A stretch of 64,000 nt of DNA, from NCBI GenBank assembly GCA_965220825.1, contig OZ244839.1, positions 1,550,001 to 1,614,000 on the forward strand, written 5' to 3'. Of this stretch, positions 9,182 through 18,064 are shown piece by piece (the first letter of the stretch is position 1; every line of letters begins with the position of its first letter). The stretch comes from G965220825 sp965220825 (lineage in GTDB: Bacteria > Pseudomonadota > Alphaproteobacteria > UBA828). Under the pieces are notes generated by a model. It made no database searches. It worked only from the letters and a program-made list of their open reading frames with translations, and was not told the origin of the DNA. The position numbers and the translations under genes were made by a program.

Positions 9182-9210
9182 ATGTCATCAATGTTACAAA
9201 TTGGTGACAG
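9182..9210 (-). promoter_or_regulatory. Pho box upstream of pstC
   Basis: On the minus strand three heptamers sit at exact 11-bp spacing: CTGTCAC (9204-9210), TTGTAAC (9193-9199) and ATGACAT (9182-9188), separated by AT-rich 4-mers CAAT and ATTG. This is the 7+4 phasing of PhoB sites (consensus CTGTCAT plus 4 bp, repeated). The site lies 66-94 bp before the pstC ATG, in the 141-bp gap between phoR and pstC, and points towards pstC. It implies phosphate-starvation induction of the pst operon separately from phoR. Confidence 0.8.
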
Positions 9211-9257
9211 ATAGCCCGGCGGTCTCTCGCCCCGCCGATATGGCGGCGAAGCGGCGC

Positions 9258-10700
9258 TCAGCCTTTCTCCGCTCCCTCGCCCGCCGGCGGGTCGCTCTCA
9301 TGCATCGGCGCCGGCCGCAGATAGACGGTGAAGGTGCTGCCCTCGCCCACCTTGCTTTCGATCTCGAGCGCGCCGCAGTGGCGGCTCGCGATATGCTTGA
9401 CAATGGCAAGACCCAGCCCCGTGCCGCCGAACTCGCGCGAGCGCGCCTTGTCGATCCGGTAGAAACGCTCGGTGAGCCGGGCGAGATGTTCGCCCGGGAT
9501 GCCGGCGCCCCGGTCGATGACGGAAATCGCAAGCGCCCCTTCGTTCCCGACGTTCCAGCCGCAGGTGGCGGGCGCGCTCCGGACCCATCGCGCACGCAGT
9601 GTGACGCCTTCGTCGCCGGCACCGTATTTGATCGCATTGTCCAGCAGATTGACGAACACCTGGGTAAGCTCGTCGCCGTCGCCAATGGCGGGCGGGATGT
9701 CCTTCTCGATGTCGAGGGCGACCGGAACCTCGCGGCGCTCCGCCTGCCAGGAAAGAGTGTTGCGGATATGTGCGAGGAGCGGCGCGAGCGGCACAGGGTC
9801 CGTCGGCGCCGTGTGCTCCGTCATCTCGATGCGCGACAGAGACAGCAGATCGTCCACCAGCCTCGTCATGCGCCTGGTGTGCTGTTCCATGATGGCGAGG
9901 AAGCGCTCGCGTGCCTCCGCGTCGTCCCGCGCGGGGCCCTGCAGCGTCTCGATGAACCCTGCCAGCGTGGCCAGCGGCGTTCTGATCTCGTGGCTCGCAT
10001 TGGCGACGAAGTCCGCCCGCATCCGTTCGGTGCGCCGCATCTCCGTGACCTCCATGAGGGTCAGCGACAACCGTGCGCCGTCATCGCCGGTTTGCGGCAG
10101 CCGTTCGATCCGCGTCGCGAACACGCGCTCCACCGGGGTCTGCAGCGTGAACTCGGTGGTGCGGCCCTGCTCGCCGCCGGCAGCCTTGCGGATGGCCTCG
10201 ATGAGGCCCGGATCGCGCAACGCCGTCGCGATGTCCCCACCCACGCAATTCTCGCCGAGCAGTGCGCGCGCGCTGCGGTTCGCGCGCACGATCTTGCGCT
10301 CGGCACTCAGCAGCAACAGCGGCTCGGGCAGTGCGTCCAGCGCGTGCTCGATTTCTCGCCGCGACCGCTCGAGCCGCATTTGGCGCTCCGCATGGAGGCG
10401 GAAGAGGCGTTCGAGCGCCGACGACGCTTCACGGATCAGAAACCCCTGGGGGGCGTGGCTGCGAGGCGGCGTATCCTGACGTGCGGCCGCATCCAGATGG
10501 CGTCGCAGCGCCTCGAACTGCGAAAGCGCCACGCCCACCAGGATGCACGCCAGCAGGCTGAGCGCCGCCCAGGCGAGGACCGCGGCGAGCGGCGAGGCAA
10601 GCCCAAGTACCGCGAGTACGAGGAATGCGAGCGCTAGCGGCGCCGAAGCCGCGAAGCTAAGGCGCGCCCACCGTCCCAGGGGCACGGCGCGAGCGGCCAT
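9258..10700 (-). CDS. phoR: phosphate regulon sensor histidine kinase PhoR
   Basis: 480 residues. Two closely spaced membrane helices (about 13-60) anchor it, as in PhoR proteins that lack a periplasmic sensor. A PAS-like segment follows (about 110-225), then the HisKA domain with the phosphorylated His in ANASHEIRTPLATL, and the HATPase domain with N box NLLDNAIKYG, G1 DRGAGIP and G2 GGTGLGLAIVKHI. It phosphorylates PhoB when phosphate is scarce. It is upstream of pstC on the same strand but separated from it by the Pho box, so it may have its own promoter. Confidence 0.93.
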   Translation of the reverse strand: MAARAVPLGRWARLSFAASAPLALAFLVLAVLGLASPLAAVLAWAALSLLACILVGVALSQFEALRRHLDAAARQDTPPRSHAPQGFLIREASSALERLFRLHAERQMRLERSRREIEHALDALPEPLLLLSAERKIVRANRSARALLGENCVGGDIATALRDPGLIEAIRKAAGGEQGRTTEFTLQTPVERVFATRIERLPQTGDDGARLSLTLMEVTEMRRTERMRADFVANASHEIRTPLATLAGFIETLQGPARDDAEARERFLAIMEQHTRRMTRLVDDLLSLSRIEMTEHTAPTDPVPLAPLLAHIRNTLSWQAERREVPVALDIEKDIPPAIGDGDELTQVFVNLLDNAIKYGAGDEGVTLRARWVRSAPATCGWNVGNEGALAISVIDRGAGIPGEHLARLTERFYRIDKARSREFGGTGLGLAIVKHIASRHCGALEIESKVGEGSTFTVYLRPAPMHESDPPAGEGAEKG

Positions 10701-10862
10701 CGGTCGCTCCTCCTTGGGGCCACAGGCAAGACGCCGGCGATCCTAACAGAGGCCGCCCTGCCTGCCCTACGAAACCGTGACGATTCTCCCGGACGGACCG
10801 GCGACGGAGCGCCCAACCGTCGCGATCGCGCGGCTTGTGGCGGCCTGTGCTACGGTCGCGCC

Positions 10863-13598
10863 ATGCTGCAGGGGGCCGAGAAGAAGGGCCGTGCCGCGCG
10901 CCCCTTGCGCGCCGGACCGCAGGCACGCAGCGGCGAGCCGACGACGCCGATGATGGCGCAGTATCTCGAGATCAAGAGCGCCCATCCGGACCATCTCCTG
11001 TTCTATCGCATGGGAGATTTCTACGAGCTCTTCCTCGACGACGCGCCGCTGGCGGCCGAAGCGCTCGATATCGCGCTTACCAAGCGCGGCTCCCATGACG
11101 GGCGCGAGATTCCCATGTGCGGCGTACCGGTCCACAGCGCGGAAACATATCTTCAGCGGTTGATCCGCAAGGGCTTCAAGGTCGCGATCTGCGAGCAGAT
11201 GGAGGACCCGGCGGAGGCACGCAAGCGGGGCTCGAAGGCGGTGGTGCGCCGCGAGGTCGTCCGTATCGTGACGCCGGGGACGCTCAGCGAGGACGCATTG
11301 CTGGATGCGCGGGCGGACAATCGCCTTGCCGCGCTTGCGGGCGTCGGCGGGCGGCTCGCGCTCGCCTGGGCGGAAATGTCCACCGGCGAATTCGCCGCGA
11401 TGGACGTGACCGAAGCCTCGCTCGCGGCCTCGCTCGCACGTCTCGAGCCCAGCGAACTCCTGGTGTCGGAGGCGATGCTGCAGACGCCTGCGCTCTTCGA
11501 CTTGTTCAACGACTGGAAGAGCACGCTTACGACTCAGCCGCCCGCGTTCTTCGACAGCGCTGCCGGCGGTCGCGCGCTTGCCGCGTTCTATGGCGTCGCG
11601 TCCCTCGACGGGCTGGGCGCCTTCGAGCGCGCCCAGCTATCGGCGGCGGGTGCCATCCTCGCCTATCTGCGCCTGACCCAGAGGGAAAGCCTTCCGCGCC
11701 TGGCCCGTCTCCGTGCGGTGGCGGAGCGGGAAGCGATGGCCATCGATGCCGCGACACGCCGCAACCTGGAGTTGACGGCCACACTCGACGGCAATCGTGC
11801 GGGCAGCCTGCTCAATGTGATCGACCGCACGGCGACCGGGGCCGGCGCCCGGCTGTTGCGCGCCCGTCTTACGGCCCCGCTGATGGATCCGGAAGCCATC
11901 GCCGAGCGGTTGGATGCGGTGGCCTTCCTGACCGAAGCCGAGGCCGCGCGCGACGCCCTGCGTGGCAGCCTGCGCAAATGCCCGGATGTGGAGCGCGCGC
12001 TCTCACGACTGTCCCTCGGGCGCGGAGGCCCGCGCGACCTTGCCGTCATGCGCGATGCACTGGGAGAGATTCCCGCGCTTCGGCGGGCCCTCGCCGGGGA
12101 ATCAACGGAGGTCTTGCGGCCCCTGCCGCCGGCGCTCGAAGCCGAGGCGCACGCCCTCGGACGCCACGACGTGCTGGTGGAACGGCTGCGCCGGGCGCTG
12201 GTGGCAAGCCCGCCGCTGCTGGCGCGGGACGGCGGTTTCATCGCCCGCGGCTATGACGAGGCGTTCGACGAGACCGTCCAGTTGCGGGACGAAAGCCGCC
12301 GCCTGATCGGCGGGCTGGAGGCGCGCTACCGGGAAGAGACCGGCATCCGCTCGCTCAAGATCCGCCATAACAACGTGCTGGGCTATTTCGTGGAGGTGAA
12401 GCCCGGACACACCGCCGGCCTGCCGGAATCCTTCATCCATCGGCAGACGCTCGCGAGCGCGGTGCGCTACGGCACGACGGAGCTCGGCGAGCTCGCGGGT
12501 CGAATCGACAGCGCGGCCGACCGGGCGCTCGCCCTGGAGCAGCGCCACTTCGAGGATCTTTGCGGCGAGGTTGCCCAGCGCGCGGACGACATCGCCCGCG
12601 CCGCCCGTGCACTTGCCGCTCTGGACGTCGTCCAGGGGCTCGCGACCGTGGCCGTGGAGCGCCGCTACGCACGGCCCACGGTGGACCTCAGCGACGCCTT
12701 CGAGATTCGCAAAGGACGGCATCCGGTCGTGGAAGATACGAAGAGTACCGAACCCACCGCGGGCGCGGACGAGGCGGGCGGCGTGCCGTTCGTCCCCAAC
12801 GACTGTTCGCTCGGCGCCGACGGACAGGTCTGGCTGGTTACCGGCCCCAACATGGCCGGCAAGAGCACCTTTCTGCGCCAGAATGCGCTGATCGCCGTGC
12901 TTGCGCAGATGGGCTCGTTCGTGCCTGCGGAGAGCGCCCGAATCGGTGTGGTGGACCGTCTGTTCTCGCGCGTCGGTGCGGCGGACGATCTGGCCAGAGG
13001 GCGGTCCACCTTCATGGTGGAGATGGTGGAAACCGCGGCCATTCTGAACCAGGCGACCGAGCGCTCGCTGGTGATCCTGGACGAGATCGGGCGCGGCACG
13101 GCGACCTATGACGGGCTCTCCATCGCCTGGGCGGCCATCGAGCACCTGCACGATACGAACCGCTGCCGGGCCCTCTTCGCCACCCATTACCACGAGCTGG
13201 TGGCGCTCGCCGGCAAGCTGGACCGGCTCGCCTGCCACACCATGCGCACCAAGGAGTGGAAGGGCTCGGTGGTGTTCCTGCACGAGGTGGAGGCGGGCGC
13301 GGCGGACCGCTCCTACGGCATCCATGTGGCCCGTCTCGCCGGCCTGCCGGAAGCCGTTCTCGCCCGCGCGGAGCAGGTTCTCTCCGTCCTGGAGCAGGGT
13401 GAGAGCGGGAACGCCGCCTCGCAACTGGTGGACGCTCTTCCGCTCTTCGCCACCCGTCCGCCGCCGAGCACGCCGCAACCCAGCCCCTTGCGCGCGCGGC
13501 TTGCGGCCGTGAAGCCCGACGACCTCACCCCGCGCGATGCGCTGGAGCTCGTCTACGCGCTCCGTGCGATGCTCGATGAGGAGGACGCGAATGGCTGA
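10863..13598 (+). CDS. mutS: DNA mismatch repair protein MutS
   Basis: 911 residues, full length. The mismatch-reading FxE motif is Phe53-x-Glu55 in FYRMGDFYE; connector, core, clamp and ATPase domains follow. The ATPase has Walker A GPNMAGKS at residues 661-668, Walker B VILDEIGRGT and the FATHYHE segment. ATG 10863 is the first start. The N-terminal 35 residues before PMMAQYLEIK are Arg/Gly-rich, so a later start is possible. The gene diverges from phoR and converges on the amidase gene with an 18-bp gap. It recognises base mismatches and recruits MutL. Confidence 0.96.
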   Translation: MLQGAEKKGRAARPLRAGPQARSGEPTTPMMAQYLEIKSAHPDHLLFYRMGDFYELFLDDAPLAAEALDIALTKRGSHDGREIPMCGVPVHSAETYLQRLIRKGFKVAICEQMEDPAEARKRGSKAVVRREVVRIVTPGTLSEDALLDARADNRLAALAGVGGRLALAWAEMSTGEFAAMDVTEASLAASLARLEPSELLVSEAMLQTPALFDLFNDWKSTLTTQPPAFFDSAAGGRALAAFYGVASLDGLGAFERAQLSAAGAILAYLRLTQRESLPRLARLRAVAEREAMAIDAATRRNLELTATLDGNRAGSLLNVIDRTATGAGARLLRARLTAPLMDPEAIAERLDAVAFLTEAEAARDALRGSLRKCPDVERALSRLSLGRGGPRDLAVMRDALGEIPALRRALAGESTEVLRPLPPALEAEAHALGRHDVLVERLRRALVASPPLLARDGGFIARGYDEAFDETVQLRDESRRLIGGLEARYREETGIRSLKIRHNNVLGYFVEVKPGHTAGLPESFIHRQTLASAVRYGTTELGELAGRIDSAADRALALEQRHFEDLCGEVAQRADDIARAARALAALDVVQGLATVAVERRYARPTVDLSDAFEIRKGRHPVVEDTKSTEPTAGADEAGGVPFVPNDCSLGADGQVWLVTGPNMAGKSTFLRQNALIAVLAQMGSFVPAESARIGVVDRLFSRVGAADDLARGRSTFMVEMVETAAILNQATERSLVILDEIGRGTATYDGLSIAWAAIEHLHDTNRCRALFATHYHELVALAGKLDRLACHTMRTKEWKGSVVFLHEVEAGAADRSYGIHVARLAGLPEAVLARAEQVLSVLEQGESGNAASQLVDALPLFATRPPPSTPQPSPLRARLAAVKPDDLTPRDALELVYALRAMLDEEDANG

Positions 13599-13616
13599 TG
13601 GGCGCGCCGAGGCGCT

Positions 13617-14972
13617 TCAGGAAGCCGCACCCTCTTCGAGGCAGGGTGCGCGACGGAGATGCCAGTCGGTTACATTCTGGTAGGCGTGACCGGCGCGGAG
13701 CAGGAGCGGTTCCGCACCCCACGCGGCTTCCAGCATCATGCCGATGGGAAGGCCCTCCCGAGTAAAGCCGCAGGGGACCGAGAGCCCGGGGATGGAAGCC
13801 AGCGCACCGCCATAGGTGAAGCGTGTGGCGTCCTGGGTCGCGCGGTGAAGGCTGCGTCCATCGGCGATCGGCGGCGGGGGGTGCGGCGTCGTGGGGGAGA
13901 GCAGGATGTCCACGGTCTCGAAGAGCCGGGCGACCGCGCGCCGCCAGGCTTCGCGCCCGCGCATCGCTTCGGCGTAGTCCACGGCACTGAAGTCGCGCCC
14001 CAGCATCATCCGTTCGTAGACAGGTTCCGAGATCGCGCCCGGCCCCGCATCGAGGCGCTCCTTGTGGTAGGCACAGGCGTCCGCATAGGCGATCACCGTG
14101 GTCAGCCGCTGAGCGGTCTCCGCACCGGGCACGGTGACGTCGTGGAGCGTCGCGCCAAGGGATTCCAGGGTGGCGGCGCCCCGGCGGACCGCCTGCCCGA
14201 CCTCGTCGTCCACATCCTCGAAGAAGAAGTTCCGCGCGAGCCCGATGCGCACGCCCGCGATACCGGCGTCGAGGGTCGGCAGGAAGTTCTCGAGCGGCAT
14301 GTCGCGGGAGACCGGATCCAGCGGGTCGTAGGCTGCCAGGGCGGCGAAGAGACGGGCCACATCGGCGACGCTGCGCGCCATGGGCCCCACCGTGTCGTGG
14401 GCCACGCTCACCGGCGTGATGCCTCGTATGGAGATCCGCCCATGGGTGGGGCGGAGACCTGCCACTCCCGTCATGGAAGCGGGGATCCGCACCGAGCCGC
14501 CCGTATCTGTACCGAGGGCTGCCTGTGCCATGTCCGCCGCGACCGCCGCGCCCGAGCCGCCGCTGGAGCCGCCGGCGATCCGTTCCGGGTCCCACGGATT
14601 GCGGCACTGCCCCGTCACCGGATTGGTGGAGACCACACCCCAGGCAAGCTCCTGCATGTTGGCCTTGCCGACGAGCACGGCACCCTGCGCCTTGAGCCTG
14701 GCCGCGGCGGGCGCATCGGCGTTGGGGATATGATCCGCAAGATAGGAAGCGCCGCTGGTGGTGCGCACGCCTGCGGTCTCGATATTGTCCTTGAGAACCA
14801 CCGGCAGGCCGTGCAGCAGGCCCCGCCAACGGCCTTCCGCGGCGTCCCGGTCGCAACCGTCCGCCGCCGTCCGCGCCGCGTCGGCGGTCGTGGTGACCAT
14901 GGCCTTGAGCGCGGGGTCGAGCCGCTCGATTCGCGCGAGACAGCACTCGACGGCGTCTCGGGCGCGTGTCAC
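13617..14972 (-). CDS. amidase-signature family amidohydrolase
   Basis: 451 residues, typical amidase-signature length. The Ser-cisSer-Lys triad is visible: Lys61 in VVLKDNI, the cis-Ser at about 136 in GGSSGGS, and nucleophile Ser160 in GTDTGGSVR. C-terminal PTTPHPPPP and GLPIGMMLEA also fit the family. It hydrolyses a carboxamide; candidates include indoleacetamide-type or other small amides. It is not likely to be GatA, because gatB and gatC are not adjacent and the best-conserved GatA segments differ. It stands alone between mutS and an exported protein gene. Confidence 0.85.
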   Translation of the reverse strand: MTRARDAVECCLARIERLDPALKAMVTTTADAARTAADGCDRDAAEGRWRGLLHGLPVVLKDNIETAGVRTTSGASYLADHIPNADAPAAARLKAQGAVLVGKANMQELAWGVVSTNPVTGQCRNPWDPERIAGGSSGGSGAAVAADMAQAALGTDTGGSVRIPASMTGVAGLRPTHGRISIRGITPVSVAHDTVGPMARSVADVARLFAALAAYDPLDPVSRDMPLENFLPTLDAGIAGVRIGLARNFFFEDVDDEVGQAVRRGAATLESLGATLHDVTVPGAETAQRLTTVIAYADACAYHKERLDAGPGAISEPVYERMMLGRDFSAVDYAEAMRGREAWRRAVARLFETVDILLSPTTPHPPPPIADGRSLHRATQDATRFTYGGALASIPGLSVPCGFTREGLPIGMMLEAAWGAEPLLLRAGHAYQNVTDWHLRRAPCLEEGAAS

Positions 14973-14988
14973 GGCCGCCCGGCCCTAC

Positions 14989-15957
14989 TCAAGAACCGTC
15001 ATAGACGGCGATAGTGCGTATGGCGTAATCGCCGCCGGCATTCACCAGCGCGAGGCCGTCGAACGGGTCGGTGAGTGCACCGCTCCGGATGCGGATCAGG
15101 GCCGCACCGTCCACGGAGACCGTCATGGTGCCGTCGGCATCGCGCATGAACGAAATCTTGTGTTCGCTGCCGTCCTCCAATGTCAGCGGGTCGTCATATT
15201 CCGCGATCACGGAGACTCCGCTGCGCCCGAAGCGCGAAAGCTCCAGCGCCGGGTCTCCGCCCGGCAGGTAGGCGAGGCGGTAGCCCGCACCGCGGGTGCC
15301 GCCCATAAAGACGTCGATCTCCAGCCGCGCGCCACGGGCCGCAATGCGCGAGGTGACCGTCGCCTCGAGGGTGAAGGCGTTGCCGAAGCGCTGCGCCAGG
15401 ACGATCTCGGCCGGCTCGGGGCCGGTGCTCGCCGCATCCGCGTCCGGCTCCGGTTTCGCCTCGGCGCCTTCTTCGCCCAGCAGGTCGCCGATGACGCTCT
15501 TGCCTGCGTCCAGCGCGCTCTTTCCCGTACTCAGAATGGTATCGAGCGTGCCTTCGGACTCGCCGCCCGCCCCGGCCACGGGCATCACGGTCCGCAGCCC
15601 GAGCGCGGGGTCGACCGCGAAATCTCCGCGGACCACCTCCCATTGCGGGTCGTGGGTGAAGTCTCCGTCGGCGAAATCGTCGCGCACAGCCGCTTGCCGG
15701 TCGTCGCGGCGGTAAGTCGCGATCTTCTCCCTGAGATCCTGAAGAAAGCGCGGGTCCGCCGCCCGCATCCGCTCCGCGTCGTCGATCAGCGCCTCGAGAT
15801 CGCGCGCAAGCGCTTCGAGCGCTTCGTTTCCACCAGCAACGCCGTCTTCGGCTTGCCATTCCGAGTAGCGGGACTCCTCATCGGCGAGCGCCGGCGCGGC
15901 AAAAACGAAGACCGCCGCCGCTGCGACAAGGAAGAAGGTGTGGATTTTGCCGACCAT
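14989..15957 (-). CDS. exported protein of unknown function with a possible jellyroll (concanavalin-like) C-terminal domain
   Basis: 322 residues from ATG 15957, with GGAG six bases upstream. Residues 1-25 form a clear signal peptide ending APALA. A helical acidic region (about 26-100) contains Arg/Asp-rich segments. The second half has alternating hydrophobic strands (FTLEATVT, RLEIDVFMG, YRLAYLPGG, HKISFMRDADGTMTVSVDG) like a LamG or DUF1080-type sugar-binding sandwich. I do not recognise the family. It is 16 bp upstream of the amidase on the same strand, so co-transcription is possible. Periplasmic location is inferred from the signal peptide. Confidence 0.65.
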   Translation of the reverse strand: MVGKIHTFFLVAAAAVFVFAAPALADEESRYSEWQAEDGVAGGNEALEALARDLEALIDDAERMRAADPRFLQDLREKIATYRRDDRQAAVRDDFADGDFTHDPQWEVVRGDFAVDPALGLRTVMPVAGAGGESEGTLDTILSTGKSALDAGKSVIGDLLGEEGAEAKPEPDADAASTGPEPAEIVLAQRFGNAFTLEATVTSRIAARGARLEIDVFMGGTRGAGYRLAYLPGGDPALELSRFGRSGVSVIAEYDDPLTLEDGSEHKISFMRDADGTMTVSVDGAALIRIRSGALTDPFDGLALVNAGGDYAIRTIAVYDGS

Positions 15958-16177
15958 GGGCATCTCCTGCACGGCTCGTCAGACGCGATCTAACCATAAT
16001 TCCCCATCCTGTCGAAGGCCCCGGGCGAGAAATACCCCCTGCGCCGGCAGCCCGCGTGGGGCGCGGTTGGAGAATCGAGGCGCACCGCTTCCGTGGCACG
16101 CGGCTTGGCGGCGGAACGCCCCATATTTGCGTAGCCCGGATCGGATGGGCTATGGCGTCATTGTTTCGGAAGCTCTT

Positions 16178-16223
16178 GACCGATATTGCGGTCATAACTA
16201 ACTTTTCGCCTGAAATATCGGTC
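16178..16223 (+). promoter_or_regulatory. pair of operator palindromes upstream of hipB-like gene
   Basis: Site 1 is GACCGATATTGCGGTC (16178-16193), a perfect GACCG-N6-CGGTC palindrome. Site 2 (16208-16223) ends with the same CGGTC and has a degenerate left arm GCCTG. Together they also form an 11-bp inverted repeat, TGACCGATATT (16177-16187) and AATATCGGTCA (16214-16224). A TTGACC -35-like element (16176-16181) overlaps site 1, and site 2 ends 9 bp before the ATG. This fits autorepression by the HipB-like protein. Confidence 0.65.
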
Positions 16224-16232
16224 ACTGTTGTC

Positions 16233-16568
16233 ATGTCGAGAACACCACGGACCTACTCGCGGCTTACCGAAGAGGCGCTGCTCCTCCTGGGCAAGCAGAT
16301 CCGGCTCGCCCGGAAAGGGCGGCGCATGTCCGAACACGATCTTGCGGCCCGCATCGGCGTGGCGCGAAGCACGTTGCAGCTCATCGAGAAGGGCAATCCC
16401 TCCGTCGCGGTGGGCCTCATGCTGGAAGCCGCGACCATCGCGGGCGTCGACCTGTTCGTACCGGAGGCGACGACCCTCGCTCCGCAAATCGAGCGGATCG
16501 AAGACAAGCTCGCCCTGATGCCCGGCTCGATCCGCACGCCCCAACGCAAGGTCGACGATGACTTCTGA
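16233..16568 (+). CDS. hipB: HipB-like XRE-family antitoxin/repressor
   Basis: 111 residues from ATG 16233; the open frame upstream of it runs across the operator region and was rejected. A helix-turn-helix of the Cro/C1 type spans about residues 20-75 (LGKQIRLARKGRRMSEHDLAARIGVARSTLQLIEKG, split as continuous helices). The acidic C-terminal tail is typical of HipB relatives. It should bind its operators just upstream and neutralise the HipA-like kinase. The downstream hipA starts 11 bp before this stop, so the two are translationally coupled. Confidence 0.8.
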   Translation: MSRTPRTYSRLTEEALLLLGKQIRLARKGRRMSEHDLAARIGVARSTLQLIEKGNPSVAVGLMLEAATIAGVDLFVPEATTLAPQIERIEDKLALMPGSIRTPQRKVDDDF

Positions 16569-17862
16569 CACCGCCAAACCCCGCGAGGCGTTCGTCTGGA
16601 TATGGCTGCCAGGGAGGACCGCACCGGTGGTCGCGGGCCGCGTTCACGTGGAAGGGGACCACTTCGTCTTTACCTATGGCCGGTCGTATCTTGCCAGGAA
16701 AGATGCAATCCCGGTCTACACGCCCGAACTGCCGCTCCGGAGCGGCGCCATTCCGCCCGAACCGCCGCTCGAGATCGCCAACGCGCTGCGGGATGCCTCG
16801 CCCGACGCCTGGGGGCGTCGGGTGATCGCCCATCGCCTCGCCGGCAGCCGCGGCGGGGAAGATCGGATTGCCGAACTCGACGAACTCACCTTCATGCTCC
16901 GGTCCGGTTCCGACCGCACCGGCGCGCTCGATTTCCAGGCTTCTCCCAGGGACTATGTGGCCCGCGAGGCGGAAAGCGAAACACTCGAACGTCTGCTGGA
17001 GGCGGCCGACCGCGTCGACCGGGGGCTGACGCTGGCACCTGACCTAGCCGAAGCCTTACAGCACGGAACCGCGATTGGCGGGGCGAGGCCGAAGGCGCTC
17101 ATCCGGGACAAAAAGGCCAAACATGTCGCCAAATTCTCCTCCTCGACCGACAGCTGGAGCGTGGTCAAGGCCGAGTTCATCGCCATGCGCCTCGCAAACA
17201 TTGCCGGGCTGAACGTTGCGCCGGTCAAGCTCGCCCGATCGATGAACAGGGATGTGCTGCTGATCCGGCGCTTCGACCGCGAGCAGGCGGAGAACGGCTG
17301 GACAAGGCGCGCCATGGTGTCCGCGCTGACCCTCCTCGGCCTCGACGAGCGCATGGCGGCCCATGCGTCCTACGAAGCGCTCACCGATATCGTGCGGGCG
17401 CGCTTCACTGAGCCGGTCGAGACCCTGCGGGAGCTCTTCGCGCGCGTGACCTTCAACATTCTCGTCGGCAACACGGACGACCATGCTCGCAACCATGCCG
17501 CCTTCTGGGACGGCGACCGTCTTGCGCTCACGCCGGCCTATGACATCTGTCCGCAAGCGAGGACCGGGCGCGAAGCCTCGCAGGCCATGCGGATCCGCGG
17601 GCACGCTCGCCGCAGCCAGCTTTCGCTGTGCCTGACCGTCGCCGACAAGTTTCTTCTCGATCATGAGCACGCCCTGACCATCATGCGGCACCAGATCGGG
17701 GTGATCGCGACGCATTGGGATTCGGTCTGCGACGAAGCCAAACTAAGCGATGCTGATCGAAGGCAGCTGTGGCGACGGCAATTCCTGAACGACTTGGCGT
17801 TCGAGGGACTGGAGACCGAACTCGTCGAGTTCGTCGAGAACCTTCCTCGCGCGAACGTGTAA
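16558..17862 (+). CDS. hipA: HipA-like serine/threonine kinase toxin
   Basis: 434 residues. The N-terminal HipA domain (about 10-110) is followed by the kinase-like C-domain. A Gly-rich loop GGARPKALI near residue 180, catalytic NTDDHARNH near residue 307 and the Mg-binding LTPAYDIC near 325 are all present, so kinase activity looks intact. Known HipA proteins phosphorylate glutamyl-tRNA synthetase or other aminoacyl-tRNA synthetases and induce dormancy. The target here is unknown. It overlaps hipB by 11 bp. A non-toxin regulatory HipA-family role cannot be excluded. Confidence 0.85.
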   Translation: MTSDTAKPREAFVWIWLPGRTAPVVAGRVHVEGDHFVFTYGRSYLARKDAIPVYTPELPLRSGAIPPEPPLEIANALRDASPDAWGRRVIAHRLAGSRGGEDRIAELDELTFMLRSGSDRTGALDFQASPRDYVAREAESETLERLLEAADRVDRGLTLAPDLAEALQHGTAIGGARPKALIRDKKAKHVAKFSSSTDSWSVVKAEFIAMRLANIAGLNVAPVKLARSMNRDVLLIRRFDREQAENGWTRRAMVSALTLLGLDERMAAHASYEALTDIVRARFTEPVETLRELFARVTFNILVGNTDDHARNHAAFWDGDRLALTPAYDICPQARTGREASQAMRIRGHARRSQLSLCLTVADKFLLDHEHALTIMRHQIGVIATHWDSVCDEAKLSDADRRQLWRRQFLNDLAFEGLETELVEFVENLPRANV

Positions 17863-18064
17863 GCGGAATCACGTCCGGTGGGTGGACCAAGGGATTCGTG
17901 ACGATCACTTACCGAGGCGTCGAACCAACACGGGATGGCCGCAGCATGGCCTCCGAGCCTCGCGGCCCGGCCTGCTATTGGGTATTTTCGGCGGTGGCTT
18001 TCTTCAGCGGTGCACACCACATGTTCTTGGTACCGCGCGGTCGAAGAGGCGAAAGGAGCGTGCA

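Noticed and set aside
10849..10862. GCTAC -10-like element just before the mutS ATG, suggesting a leaderless message
   Set aside because: No convincing -35 partner; the match is short and common in GC-rich DNA.
16131..16152. GTAGCCCGGATCGG...GGGCTA hairpin, like a REP core
   Set aside because: A 6-bp stem only, single copy here; it may be a fragment but not enough to call.
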